64,000 nucleotides of DNA. Source: Halobacillus mangrovi (lineage in GTDB: Bacteria > Bacillota > Bacilli > Bacillales > Halobacillaceae). This document shows positions 28,461-37,146 of the stretch, piece by piece (position 1 is the first letter of the stretch; every line of letters starts with the position of its first letter). The stretch covers positions 868,001 to 932,000 of the forward strand of contig NZ_CP020772.1 of assembly GCF_002097535.1 (NCBI RefSeq). Direction: 5' to 3'. The position numbers and the translations under genes were made by a program. Below the pieces are notes generated by a model. That model saw nothing but the letters and a program-made list of their open reading frames with translations, ran no database searches and had not been told where the DNA came from.

Positions 28461-29354
28461 ATGGGGATTCATATCGGGATTGATCTTGGAGGAACGAATG
28501 TAAGAGTAGCGATCATAAATAAAAACGGAACCGTAAATGAGTTGTTACAGGAACAGACTGAACCAGAAAAAGGACCTGTTCATACGATCAACAATATCAT
28601 CCGAATGATTGAGACGTTGGCGGAAGATGAAAAAGTCGAAGGGATCGGAGTTGGAGCACCAGGTCCCCTTGATCCTTACAGAGGGGTGATTCTGAACCCG
28701 CCAAACTTGCCAGGATGGGAGGAAGTGTATTTGGTTGATGCATTGAAAAAGTATTTTTCCACCGATAATATTCAATTGAACAACGACGCAAATGCCGCCG
28801 CCCTTGCTGAAGCGCAATTTGGAAGTGGAAAAGAATACAATAGTGTTTTCTATATTACGGTAAGCACAGGTGTAGGGGGCGGATTGGTCATAGGAGGAAA
28901 AGTTTTCAGCGGGGCGCAAGGCTATAGCGGTGAAATCGGGAATATGATTTTAAATCCTGGCGGTTATCAATACAGCAATTTGAATAAGGGTGCTTTGGAA
29001 GGGTATGCAAGTGGAACAGCAATCGGTCAGCGGGCGTATCAACTTTATGAAATCGAAGGCGGCGCCGAAGCGGTGTTTGAACTCGTCAGTGAGGGAGATC
29101 AGAGAGCTCAACGCATCGTAGATGAAGCCATTGAATATTTAGCGATGGGCATTGCCAATTTGACTCACACGATAAATCCAGACGTATTCGTCATTGGTGG
29201 CGGTGTTATGAAAGCAGGCGACTTGATCTGGGTACCATTAAGAGAGAAAGTGAAAAAATATCTCTATCCAGGCTTAGTCGACAAAGTGAATCTTCAACCA
29301 GCCGCCTTAAGCGGAGACTCAGGAGTCATCGGTGCATCTCTTCTCGCACAGTAA
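28461..29354 (+). CDS. ROK family sugar kinase-like protein without the zinc motif
   Basis: A protein of 297 residues from the ATG at 28461, after AAAAGGAGAGG. The ATP-binding start is IGIDLGGTNVRVAII, and LNNDANAAALAEAQFGSG holds the catalytic Asp. The usual zinc-binding CxCGxxGCxE is missing: where it should be, the sequence reads YQYSNLNKGALEGYASG. There is no helix-turn-helix, so it is a kinase-type ROK protein, probably for glucose or a related hexose. Loss of the zinc site is known in some ROK kinases but makes the substrate uncertain. It stands alone, followed by hairpin copy 5. Confidence 0.85.
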   Translation: MGIHIGIDLGGTNVRVAIINKNGTVNELLQEQTEPEKGPVHTINNIIRMIETLAEDEKVEGIGVGAPGPLDPYRGVILNPPNLPGWEEVYLVDALKKYFSTDNIQLNNDANAAALAEAQFGSGKEYNSVFYITVSTGVGGGLVIGGKVFSGAQGYSGEIGNMILNPGGYQYSNLNKGALEGYASGTAIGQRAYQLYEIEGGAEAVFELVSEGDQRAQRIVDEAIEYLAMGIANLTHTINPDVFVIGGGVMKAGDLIWVPLREKVKKYLYPGLVDKVNLQPAALSGDSGVIGASLLAQ

Positions 29355-29365
29355 CATGAAATACC

Positions 29366-29420
29366 AAAAAAAGGGGCCTCAGGTCATCCAGAAATTGGAT
29401 GATCTGAGGCCCCTTTTTTT
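29366..29420. repeat. Hairpin family copy 5, terminator of the ROK kinase gene
   Basis: The arms (core CCTCAGGTCATCCA and TGGATGATCTGAGG) are extended by AAAAAAAGGGG and CCCCTTTTTTT, with one G-T pair. The T tract makes this copy a textbook terminator 11 bases after the stop. Confidence 0.92.
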
Positions 29421-29497
29421 CTCATGAGACGGTGATATTCCATACTTTCCTCACGTATCTTATAAGAAGGGAATTACCGGTTTGGAGGCGTGTAAGG

Positions 29498-29866
29498 GTG
29501 AAAAAGCTTTATTGTTGGCTCGTTGTGATGATGGTTTTTGCAGGGTGTGCTAGTGGTTCACAACAGGCCGTTCAACATTTTACTCCTTCTTCACAAAATG
29601 AGTATCATATTGTGGTATTTTACGAAACCGATCCGCCAAATAAAAAATATCAATCATCTATCGAGGGAATGAAAGTTCTTTTAGCACGGAAAAACATTGA
29701 TGCAGCGGTCACCTACCAGAAAATAGAGACAGATCAAAGAAATTATGAAGAACTATTACAGGTTCAGGATCAGCAGATTCTTGTGTTTGATTATAAAGGT
29801 ATCAAATTTAATGCTAGAAATATTGAAGTGCTAGAAGGAATGATCCTTCAAGTCGCCAATGAATAA
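29498..29866 (+). CDS. Small putative lipoprotein
   Basis: A protein of 122 residues from the GTG at 29498, about 10 bases after GGAGG. The N-terminus MKKLYCWLVVMMVFAGCASG is a lipoprotein signal with lipobox VFAGC. The mature part is short and mixed: YHIVVFYETDPPNKKYQSSI, then KVLLARKNIDAAVTYQKIET. No domain was recognised. It should be tethered outside the membrane. It is convergent with the ROK repressor and shares its terminator. Confidence 0.75.
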   Translation: MKKLYCWLVVMMVFAGCASGSQQAVQHFTPSSQNEYHIVVFYETDPPNKKYQSSIEGMKVLLARKNIDAAVTYQKIETDQRNYEELLQVQDQQILVFDYKGIKFNARNIEVLEGMILQVANE

Positions 29867-29872
29867 GAACTT

Positions 29873-29906
29873 AAAAAACCTTATGACATTCATAAGGTTT
29901 TTTGAT
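29873..29906. terminator. Bidirectional intrinsic terminator
   Basis: AAAAAACCTTATGA and TCATAAGGTTTTTT pair perfectly around CA. It serves the lipoprotein gene and the convergent ROK repressor. Confidence 0.88.
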
Positions 29907-29916
29907 TTCTAGAATT

Positions 29917-31128
29917 TTATTTTGCGAAGAATTCCTCTAATATAAGAACACAGGCTCCTATAGCAGATGCGTGTTCGCCCAATTTTGAAATAACGATCGA
30001 TGTTTCCTTTGCTTTGTCTGTCAGCCCTCTCGTTTGAATCGTCTCCTTAATACCTTCCATTAAGAAAGTTCCTGCCTTAGAAACCCCTCCGCCGATAATA
30101 ATTCTCTTTGGATTAATGGTATGAATCAGATTGGTAAGGCCAATACCTAAGTATCTTCCAGTTTGATTCAGCAGTTGAATACTAAATTCATCATTTTGGC
30201 AAGCAGCTTCGTATACAACACGTCCGTCTACCCTGTCAAAATCACCTTCAACTAGGTCTTGGATGATTGATTTCTTTCCGGATTTTAACTCTTTTATGGC
30301 TCTCTCCGCGATAGCTGGGCCCGCAGCTAACGTTTGTAGACAGCCATAATTTCCACATGGGCATTTGGGCCCGGAAAGGTCAATGGTTATATGTCCGATT
30401 TCTCCTGCAAGACTATTTTCTCCATGAAATAATCTTCCTTTTACCATTAAGCCTGCCCCTATTCCGTTTCCTACGTTTACGCCTACCATATTGTCTGCAT
30501 CGTTGCCATGCCCAAACCAATATTCACCTAAGGTCATAGCTCGTGCATCGTTCTCTACATTGACGATCATATTAAATTCTTTTTCCAATTCTTCCTTAAT
30601 AGGAATGTTGTGTAACTGAAAGGTAGGAGCGAATAAAGAAATGCCATTTACAGGATCGACAATGCCGTGCATGCCCACACCGATTCCTAAGTACTTATCA
30701 GGGTCACTGTTTCCATTAGCTAATAAAGCATGGATCCCTTGTTTCATCGTTGCTAATAAGTCGTTGTTAGAAGGAGTAGGAGGGATATCCAAGTTTGTTG
30801 TATCTTTTACTTCACCAAATAGGTTTGTTACAACAAATTTCATACTCGTGGTCCCAACATCAATTCCCAGAACGTAAAAATAGTCAACGTTTATCTCAAG
30901 AAGCGTAGGTTTTCTACCGCCTTTCGATGTACCTTGAGTGGTCTCTATGACAAATTTGGTATTAATAAGTTCCTTAACAATATTGCTAACTGTAGGGGGA
31001 GTTAGTCGGCTTTGTTTTGCTATATCTGCCCGAGAGATGGGACCTTGTTTCCGGATCATGTTTAATATGATGGAACGATTCATCGATTTCATTAACTGAA
31101 AACTGCCTCTAGTATATTTTGTGCTCAT
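29917..31128 (-). CDS. ROK family transcriptional repressor (XylR/NagC type)
   Basis: A protein of 403 residues. The N-terminal winged helix (about 8-75, SIILNMIRKQGPISRADIAK, RLTPPTVSNIVKELINT) binds DNA. The ROK domain follows with GIDVGTTSMKFVVTN, NDARAMTLGEYW and the intact zinc motif CPCGNYGCLQ. GGAGG lies 6 bases before the ATG. It is divergent from the ABC importer genes; three copies of one AT-rich operator (31179, 31309, 32801) lie in and near that region, as expected for autoregulation plus control of the importer. The inducer is likely a galactoside or a breakdown product (inference). Confidence 0.9.
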   Translation of the reverse strand: MSTKYTRGSFQLMKSMNRSIILNMIRKQGPISRADIAKQSRLTPPTVSNIVKELINTKFVIETTQGTSKGGRKPTLLEINVDYFYVLGIDVGTTSMKFVVTNLFGEVKDTTNLDIPPTPSNNDLLATMKQGIHALLANGNSDPDKYLGIGVGMHGIVDPVNGISLFAPTFQLHNIPIKEELEKEFNMIVNVENDARAMTLGEYWFGHGNDADNMVGVNVGNGIGAGLMVKGRLFHGENSLAGEIGHITIDLSGPKCPCGNYGCLQTLAAGPAIAERAIKELKSGKKSIIQDLVEGDFDRVDGRVVYEAACQNDEFSIQLLNQTGRYLGIGLTNLIHTINPKRIIIGGGVSKAGTFLMEGIKETIQTRGLTDKAKETSIVISKLGEHASAIGACVLILEEFFAK

Positions 31129-31178
31129 CCAATTCCTCCAACAATTCTGAATACATTTATCATATCATAAGTGTACAC

Positions 31179-31200
31179 TTAATTAATTAAATTTATTAAG
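31179..31200. promoter_or_regulatory. Probable ROK operator, copy 1
   Basis: TTAATTAATTAAATTTATTAAG resembles the sites at 31309-31331 and 32801-32823. It lies just before the repressor start, overlapping AAGTGTACACTT, a separate 12-base palindrome. Confidence 0.6.
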
Positions 31201-31300
31201 TGTATAAACCACTAATCTATCGTATACCCGTCAAAATAGCGCTTTTAAAATGTTCCAATTTTAAGAAAAGTCTTTTCAATCCGAATTAATTGTGCTAACG

Positions 31301-31331
31301 TATAATTAGTTAATTAATTTATTTTATTAAG
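31301..31331. promoter_or_regulatory. -10 box TATAAT and ROK operator, copy 2
   Basis: TATAAT at 31301-31306 has no good -35 box. GTTAATTAATTTATTTTATT, ending in AAG at 31331, follows at 31309, so a bound repressor would cover the start site of the importer operon. Confidence 0.6.
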
Positions 31332-31334
31332 TTT

Positions 31335-31348
31335 TGGAAACGCTAACA
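31335..31348 (+). promoter_or_regulatory. cre site (CcpA) of the importer operon
   Basis: TGGAAACGCTAACA matches TGNAANCGNWNNCA at every fixed position. It lies between the operator and the ribosome site of the binding protein gene. Confidence 0.75.
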
Positions 31349-31366
31349 AAGGGGGAGTCTAGCAAG

Positions 31367-32686
31367 ATGAAAAAGTGGTTGAGTATATTTCTTTTAGTTG
31401 GGCTGGTCGCTGGTGTTCTATCAGCATGTTCTGGTAATGGCGGCGGTGAGACTTCAGGTGAAAATGGTGAAAGTGGCGGTGAACCTTCAGGAGAAATCAC
31501 TGTATGGGGCTGGAACGTAGCAGCAGAATCAATGGAGTTAGCAGTCGATGGTTTTAAAGAGCAGTATCCTGATGTGGAAGTTAAGGTGGAAGACATCGGT
31601 CGCTTAGATGTTTATGAAAAATTAACTGTCGGACTAGCTTCAGGCGGTAATGGCCTTCCGGATGTTGTATTAGTAGAATCAGATCGGTTAGCGAATTACC
31701 AAGAACAATTTCCTGATGCGTTAACGAATCTATCAGAAATGGGTTATGACAAACATGAAGATAAGTTTGGGGAGTACAAACTTTCTGTAACTCAAAACTC
31801 TGATGGTGATTTCTTTGCGGCACCGTGGGATATTGGGCCTACAGGTGTATTTTACCGCACAGACATTTTTGAAGAAGCAGGTGTAAATCCAGAGGATATT
31901 AAAACTTGGGATGACTACATCGAAGCTGGTAAGACGATAAAAGAGAAAACAGGAACAAATATGGTGCCTGTTGATATCGCGAAAGATGATGCCTTGTACC
32001 GTATGATGTTAAATCAGCAAGGTGCTTATTACTATGATGAAGAAGGAAATATTGATGTGACTTCTGAGGAATCTAAAAAAGCATTTGAAGTCATTAAGCA
32101 ACTGAATAATGAAGAGTTGATCTTAAACAATGATGGTTGGAATGGGGTTGTTTCCGCAACGGTTAACGGAGAAGTAGCTACTGTACCGTTCGGAGTTTGG
32201 TACACAGGTACGATTATGGACCAGGCCCCTGATCAAAGCGGCCAGTGGGGAGTTTTCCAACTGCCAGCATTTGAAGAAGGCGGCAACCGCGCAGCGAACT
32301 TAGGCGGTTCGGATCTAGTTATCCCATCCTCATCTGATAATAAGAACACTGCCTATGCGTTTGTTGAATATTTTACAACTGAAGTGGATCCTCAAATGAA
32401 GGCTTTGGAAGAGAAAGGGATCTTTCCATCTCTAAACTCAACTTATGAAGAAGACTTCTTCAATCAAGAGTCTGAATTCTTCTCAAATCAGAAAATCTTC
32501 AAATTGTTTGCGGATGAGGTCTCTGACATTCCTGTAGCAAACTATACGTCAGATTACTCTCGTGCCTTTGATACGATGTCTGATACTCAAGCTTCTATCT
32601 TGTTAGATGGTAAAGATATTGAGACAGCATTGCAGGATGCGGCAGAGAAACTGAAAAGTGAGACAGATCGAAAAATAAGCGAGTAG
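31367..32686 (+). CDS. Sugar ABC transporter substrate-binding lipoprotein
   Basis: A protein of 439 residues from the ATG at 31367, 9 bases after AAAGGGGGAG. The lipoprotein signal ends at LSACSG; a Gly/Glu-rich linker follows, then a family 1 solute-binding domain with EITVWGWNVAAES, PDVVLVESDR, GVFYRTDIFEEAGV and NLGGSDLVIPSSS. It captures an oligosaccharide for the two permeases downstream; the island suggests raffinose- or melibiose-type galactosides. A terminator and a separate operator lie between it and the permease genes, so this protein may be made in excess. Confidence 0.9.
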   Translation: MKKWLSIFLLVGLVAGVLSACSGNGGGETSGENGESGGEPSGEITVWGWNVAAESMELAVDGFKEQYPDVEVKVEDIGRLDVYEKLTVGLASGGNGLPDVVLVESDRLANYQEQFPDALTNLSEMGYDKHEDKFGEYKLSVTQNSDGDFFAAPWDIGPTGVFYRTDIFEEAGVNPEDIKTWDDYIEAGKTIKEKTGTNMVPVDIAKDDALYRMMLNQQGAYYYDEEGNIDVTSEESKKAFEVIKQLNNEELILNNDGWNGVVSATVNGEVATVPFGVWYTGTIMDQAPDQSGQWGVFQLPAFEEGGNRAANLGGSDLVIPSSSDNKNTAYAFVEYFTTEVDPQMKALEEKGIFPSLNSTYEEDFFNQESEFFSNQKIFKLFADEVSDIPVANYTSDYSRAFDTMSDTQASILLDGKDIETALQDAAEKLKSETDRKISE

Positions 32687-32715
32687 AAGATACAACGCAA
32701 AATCAGTCTGTTTAT

Positions 32716-32756
32716 AAATCGGTTAGCGTCCATAAGGCGTTAACCGATTTTTTAGA
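32716..32756 (+). terminator. Intrinsic terminator between the binding protein and permease genes
   Basis: AAATCGGTTAGCG and CGTTAACCGATTT pair with one G-T pair around a 9-base loop; TTTAGATTTTT follows. Partial read-through would lower permease expression compared with the binding protein. Confidence 0.85.
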
Positions 32757-32800
32757 TTTTTCCGAAATAGAGCAGACATCTATAGAGCTATGTGTTATTA

Positions 32801-32823
32801 TTAAGTAAATTAAATTAATTAAC
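32801..32823. promoter_or_regulatory. Probable ROK operator, copy 3
   Basis: TTAAGTAAATTAAATTAATT, then AAC, is the inverted form of copy 2 with few changes. It lies about 70 bases before the first permease gene and suggests a second controlled promoter. Confidence 0.6.
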
Positions 32824-32895
32824 AAAGTCAGCCGCCATGATAAATTGTAAGCGGTTCAACAGGAGGCTGTCAGTCTATTAAGGAGGTATTTTGCG

Positions 32896-33813
32896 TTGGA
32901 ACAAACGAACGAGCGAAAAGTCGCTAACTCGAACAGCACCAAGTCAAGAAAACGCTGGATTACACCTAAGAATGTGCCGTACATTTTTATCTTGCCAGCA
33001 GTTACATTCTTTCTAATCTTTACGGTTTATCCCGTTATTTCCTCGCTATTATTAAGTTTTCAAAAACGTGAAGGTTCAGAGTATGTATTTGCAGGTTTAG
33101 AGAATTATACGAGACTCTTCCAAGACGAGTTGTTCTATAAGGCGCTTGGGAACACATTCTTAATATTAATCGTACAGGTCCCCATTCAATTGTTCCTCGC
33201 GGTTGTCATCGCAGTAGCGTTAAATTCACAGCTTGTTAAAATGAAGAGCTTTTTCCGAATTGCTTTCTTCATGCCTGCGATTACCGCACTTGTGGCTTCT
33301 TCTATTATCTTTATGATTATGCTGGATGAGAACTATGGTCTTGTAAACTATCTATTATCCTTTGTAGGGATCGACCCGATTGCGTGGCTGTCGGATCCGT
33401 TCTGGGCCAAGGTGGCGCTGATGGCAGCTATCACATGGCGCTGGACTGGATATAACATGGTTATTTTCTTAGCTGGTTTACAGAACATTCCGGGGTCTTT
33501 ATATGAAGCAGCTGAAATGGATGGAGCGGGTAAACTACGCCAGTTCTTCTATATCACTGTGCCGCAGTTGAAACCGATCTTTTTATTCACGTTCGTACTT
33601 TCAACCATTGGTACCCTGCAATTGTTCGATGAACCATATATTCTAACTGAAGGCGGTCCGAATAATTCTACACTAACGATTACTTTGTACTTATATCAAA
33701 ATGGCTTCAGATACTTTGACTTTGGTTACGCATCAGCAATCGCATATGTGCTCGTTCTGATCATCGGAGTACTATCCTGGGCACAAATGAAATGGGCAGG
33801 TGAAGATAAATGA
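32896..33813 (+). CDS. Sugar ABC transporter permease (MalF-like)
   Basis: A protein of 305 residues. The TTG at 32896 lies 9 bases after AGGAGG. A basic tail precedes six membrane segments, the first at about 29-50 (YIFILPAVTFFLIFTVYPVI). The ABC loop that contacts the ATPase is EAAEMDGAGKLRQFFYITVP. It pairs with the next gene, which it overlaps by 4 bases, to form the membrane channel. No ATPase gene is in the island, so a shared MsmX-type ATPase must energise it, as in B. subtilis. Confidence 0.92.
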   Translation: MEQTNERKVANSNSTKSRKRWITPKNVPYIFILPAVTFFLIFTVYPVISSLLLSFQKREGSEYVFAGLENYTRLFQDELFYKALGNTFLILIVQVPIQLFLAVVIAVALNSQLVKMKSFFRIAFFMPAITALVASSIIFMIMLDENYGLVNYLLSFVGIDPIAWLSDPFWAKVALMAAITWRWTGYNMVIFLAGLQNIPGSLYEAAEMDGAGKLRQFFYITVPQLKPIFLFTFVLSTIGTLQLFDEPYILTEGGPNNSTLTITLYLYQNGFRYFDFGYASAIAYVLVLIIGVLSWAQMKWAGEDK

Positions 33814-34640
33814 GGCATAACGTCAGTCCTTTTAGAAAAACACTTCTTTACATCTTTTTATTTATTGGAGTTATCGTTTCCGTTTTTCCATTCTATTGGA
33901 TGTTTGTGGGAGCGACGAATCCATCGGGTGAAATATTTAAGGTTCCGCCTAACTTCCTTCCAGGAGATTACGGCTGGGAGAACTTTAAAAACTTAAATGA
34001 AAATGTAGGTATTGTAAGAGTCCTTGGAAACTCTTTATTCATTACCTTAACGTTTACTGTGTTATCGGCGATCGTCTGTACGGCGGCCGGGTATGCTTTT
34101 GCAAAATTCCAGTTCAAAGGTAGAAATGCGATTTTCTTCATGTTGTTGGTAGCGATTATGATCCCATATCACGTAACCTTGATTCCGTTATTTGAGATCT
34201 TTTCGAATGTGAACTGGCTAAATACTTTTCAGGCGGTAATCCTGCCACAGGTTGCCTATCCGTTTGCGATATTCTTAATGAGGCAAAACATGCAGGCGAT
34301 TCCTGACTCGCTCCTTGAAGCGGCCCGTGTCGATGGAGCAGGGGAATTTCATATCTTTTTCAGGATTGTCCTGCCTGTCATGAGACCCGCTCTTGCTGCG
34401 GTGGCGATCTTCTTATTCATGTTCCAGTGGAATAATTTTATATGGCCTTTAGTTGTGCTTCAGTCTCAAGATATGTACACATTACCAGTTGCGCTTTCTA
34501 GTCTTGTCGGTATGTCACGTATTGACTATGGGCAGGTCATGATGGGTACGACATTGTCCACATTGCCAATCATGATTTTCTTCTTATTGCTGCAAAAGCA
34601 GTTCATCTCTGGGATACTTGGAGGTTCTGTCAAAGAATAA
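33810..34640 (+). CDS. Sugar ABC transporter permease (MalG-like)
   Basis: A protein of 276 residues with six membrane segments and the loop EAARVDGAGEFHIFFRIVLP. The C-terminus KQFISGILGGSVKE is the usual MalG-type ending. The ATG overlaps the stop of the first permease. It completes the importer channel. The GH36 gene starts 21 bases after its stop, so import and hydrolysis are in the same transcription unit. Confidence 0.93.
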   Translation: MRHNVSPFRKTLLYIFLFIGVIVSVFPFYWMFVGATNPSGEIFKVPPNFLPGDYGWENFKNLNENVGIVRVLGNSLFITLTFTVLSAIVCTAAGYAFAKFQFKGRNAIFFMLLVAIMIPYHVTLIPLFEIFSNVNWLNTFQAVILPQVAYPFAIFLMRQNMQAIPDSLLEAARVDGAGEFHIFFRIVLPVMRPALAAVAIFLFMFQWNNFIWPLVVLQSQDMYTLPVALSSLVGMSRIDYGQVMMGTTLSTLPIMIFFLLLQKQFISGILGGSVKE

Positions 34641-34661
34641 TCAGCTAGGCGGTGAACAAAG

Positions 34662-36875
34662 ATGATTCATGTGAATCAAGAAATAAAACAATTCCATTTA
34701 ACCAATGGAAAGATCAGTTATATCTTTCATGTTATGAAGAATGGGCAGCTTGGACACTTGTACATGGGCAGCGCTCTTCATAAGGAAGGAGACTATTCTC
34801 ACTTTCAAGCATACGATAACCCATCTCCTTATACGACGCATGTATTCGAAGATGATCCTTCCTTTTCACTAGAAACGGTAAGGCAGGAGTTTCCGGTACA
34901 TGGAAAAGGAGATTTTCGGGAACCTGCTTCGATCATTGTTGATGAACAAGGAGAGTTTATATCAGATTATGTATTTCAATCCTATGAAGTGGTGGATGGG
35001 AAGCCAGAATTAAATGGCCTCCCTGCCGCTTTCGGAGAAAAAGGAAGCGTACAAACGTTAAAGGTTTCTCTATTGGACCTGACTGCAAATGTTGGAGTTG
35101 ATCTCTATTATTCTATATTTGCCGATCTCCCAATTATCACTAGAAGTGTGAAAGTGGTGAATAATGGAGAGCAGTCGGTTAACATTGAGCGTTTAATGTC
35201 TACGACGTTCGATCTCCCGGATGCGGATTATGAAATGCTCCACCTTTCAGGCGCCTGGGGGAGAGAGAGGCATATAAGAAAGAGGAATCTTGAACAAGGT
35301 GTGCAGTCGATTGGAAGCATTAGAGGATCTAGCTCGCATCATCACAATCCTTTTCTTGTGTTAAAAAGACAAGAAACCACGGAGCATCATGGAGAAGCGA
35401 TTGGTGTGCAATTCGTTTATAGTGGAAACTTTTTGGCACAGGCGGAAGTGGATCATTATGAAACAACGAGGATTTCAATGGGGATCCATCCTACTGGATT
35501 TCAATGGAAACTAGAACCTGAAGATAGCTTTCAGGCCCCTGAAAGTGTCATCTCCTATACTAAAGAAGGTTTGAATGGATTAAGCCATTCTTTGCATGAT
35601 TTCCAGCGTCATCATCTGATTAGTCAAAAATGGATGGAAAGAGAACGTCCGGTTTTGATAAACAACTGGGAAGCTACGTATTTTAACTTCAATGAAGGAA
35701 AGCTGGATCAGTTTATAGTTGAAGCTAAGGAACTGGGAGTAGAACTGTTTGTCCTGGATGATGGGTGGTTCGGAAATCGAAACGATGACACAACTTCTCT
35801 AGGAGACTGGTACGTAGATAGGTCTAAACTTCCGAATGGAATAGGCGAATTATCGAAGAAAGTGAAAGCGAGTGGACTACAATTCGGACTTTGGTTTGAG
35901 CCTGAGATGGTAAGTCCCGAAAGCGAATTAATTAAAAAACACCCTGAGTGGGTGGTAGGTTCAGCGGCCAGATCGAATACGCTTGGTCGAAACCAGAGAG
36001 TGCTTGATTTGGCAAATCCTGAAGTTGTCCATTACTTATATGAAAAAATATCGGCAGTCATTGAAGAGGCAGATTTAGACTACATCAAATGGGATATGAA
36101 CCGTAACATAACAGAACCGTATGCAATGTCTCTACAAAACCAAGGCGAATTTTTTCACCGCTATATGTTAGGTGTGTACGAACTATATGAACGATTAACA
36201 TCGAGTTATCCTGATCTGTTATTTGAATCGTGCGCTGGAGGCGGTGGGCGTTTTGATCTTGGGATGATGTATTATGCCCCTCAAGCTTGGACGAGTGATG
36301 ACACGGATGCTGTTGAGCGATTGAAGATCCAATACGGGACTTCGTTAGGCTATCCGTTATCAACAATGGGTTCTCATGTATCGGCAGTTCCCAATCACCA
36401 GACTCTAAGAAGCACACCATTAAGATTTCGTGGAGATGTAGCTTATTTTGGCACATTCGGATACGAATTAGATCCCTCTCAGCTTAAGCAAGAGGAAAAA
36501 GAAGAAATCAAACAGCAAATCAGGTTTTTTATTAAGCATCGCTCGTTAATACAGGGAGGGCATTTTTATCGACTGAAAAGCCCTTTCATAGATTCTGAGA
36601 CGGCATGGATGGTAGTCAGTGAGGATAGGAAAAAAGCGCTTGTTGGATGGTATCAACCGATGAGTATGCCCAACCCTCCAGGCAATCGAGTGTTGAAATT
36701 GAAAGGTCTCGATGAGTCCTTCCATTATAAGGTCAATGGTCAAATGCAGTTACGTTATGGAAATGAACTAATGGAACGCGGCTTAGCGCTCCCGGTAGAA
36801 TTCAATGGGGCTAATCATCACGCTCAAACAGCTGGAGACTGTCAATCAATCATCTTCGAGCTAAGAAGTGACTAA
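34662..36875 (+). CDS. Alpha-galactosidase, glycoside hydrolase family 36
   Basis: A protein of 737 residues, close to the usual 730-740. It has an N-terminal beta-sandwich, a TIM barrel from about 330 (LINNWEATYFNF, FVLDDGWFGNR) and a C-terminal beta domain. DYIKWDMNR places the nucleophile at Asp478, and WTSDDTDA at 543-550 holds the acid/base Asp. ESCAGGGGRFD is the usual GH36 Cys/Gly segment. No signal peptide is present, so it acts in the cytoplasm on imported galactosides such as raffinose, stachyose and melibiose. A paralogue is at 40206. Confidence 0.95.
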   Translation: MIHVNQEIKQFHLTNGKISYIFHVMKNGQLGHLYMGSALHKEGDYSHFQAYDNPSPYTTHVFEDDPSFSLETVRQEFPVHGKGDFREPASIIVDEQGEFISDYVFQSYEVVDGKPELNGLPAAFGEKGSVQTLKVSLLDLTANVGVDLYYSIFADLPIITRSVKVVNNGEQSVNIERLMSTTFDLPDADYEMLHLSGAWGRERHIRKRNLEQGVQSIGSIRGSSSHHHNPFLVLKRQETTEHHGEAIGVQFVYSGNFLAQAEVDHYETTRISMGIHPTGFQWKLEPEDSFQAPESVISYTKEGLNGLSHSLHDFQRHHLISQKWMERERPVLINNWEATYFNFNEGKLDQFIVEAKELGVELFVLDDGWFGNRNDDTTSLGDWYVDRSKLPNGIGELSKKVKASGLQFGLWFEPEMVSPESELIKKHPEWVVGSAARSNTLGRNQRVLDLANPEVVHYLYEKISAVIEEADLDYIKWDMNRNITEPYAMSLQNQGEFFHRYMLGVYELYERLTSSYPDLLFESCAGGGGRFDLGMMYYAPQAWTSDDTDAVERLKIQYGTSLGYPLSTMGSHVSAVPNHQTLRSTPLRFRGDVAYFGTFGYELDPSQLKQEEKEEIKQQIRFFIKHRSLIQGGHFYRLKSPFIDSETAWMVVSEDRKKALVGWYQPMSMPNPPGNRVLKLKGLDESFHYKVNGQMQLRYGNELMERGLALPVEFNGANHHAQTAGDCQSIIFELRSD

Positions 36876-37041
36876 GCAAATCAGGAATGGATTTTAGCAA
36901 AAAAGGATAATTTATTTAAAGCTTCAACTTGAATGTGATTCATAATAATTAGTCAGATAGTACTGTTATATCAACAAAATGAATAGAGGTTCTCTCTTTT
37001 TGGAAAGCAAAAAAGTGCATGAAAGTTCTATTTTTTTACCA

Positions 37042-37071
37042 TTGAAACGCTTTCACATATCTAGCTACAAT
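37042..37071 (+). promoter_or_regulatory. Promoter of the symporter gene with cre-like site
   Basis: TTGAAA (37042-37047) and TACAAT (37066-37071) are 18 bases apart. TTGAAACGCTTTCA, a near-cre sequence and near-palindrome, overlaps the -35 box. It could also be a LacI/GalR-type operator. Confidence 0.6.
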
Positions 37072-37146
37072 AAGACACAGATAAAAAAGCGCATTCATCA
37101 TTTCATGCACAATTTTGATTCCGCTTACAGAAGGAGAGAGACAACG

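Noticed and set aside
36979..37146. Upstream extension of the symporter frame
   Set aside because: It contains the promoter and cre-like site, and the ATG at 37147 has the ribosome site and matches family N-termini.
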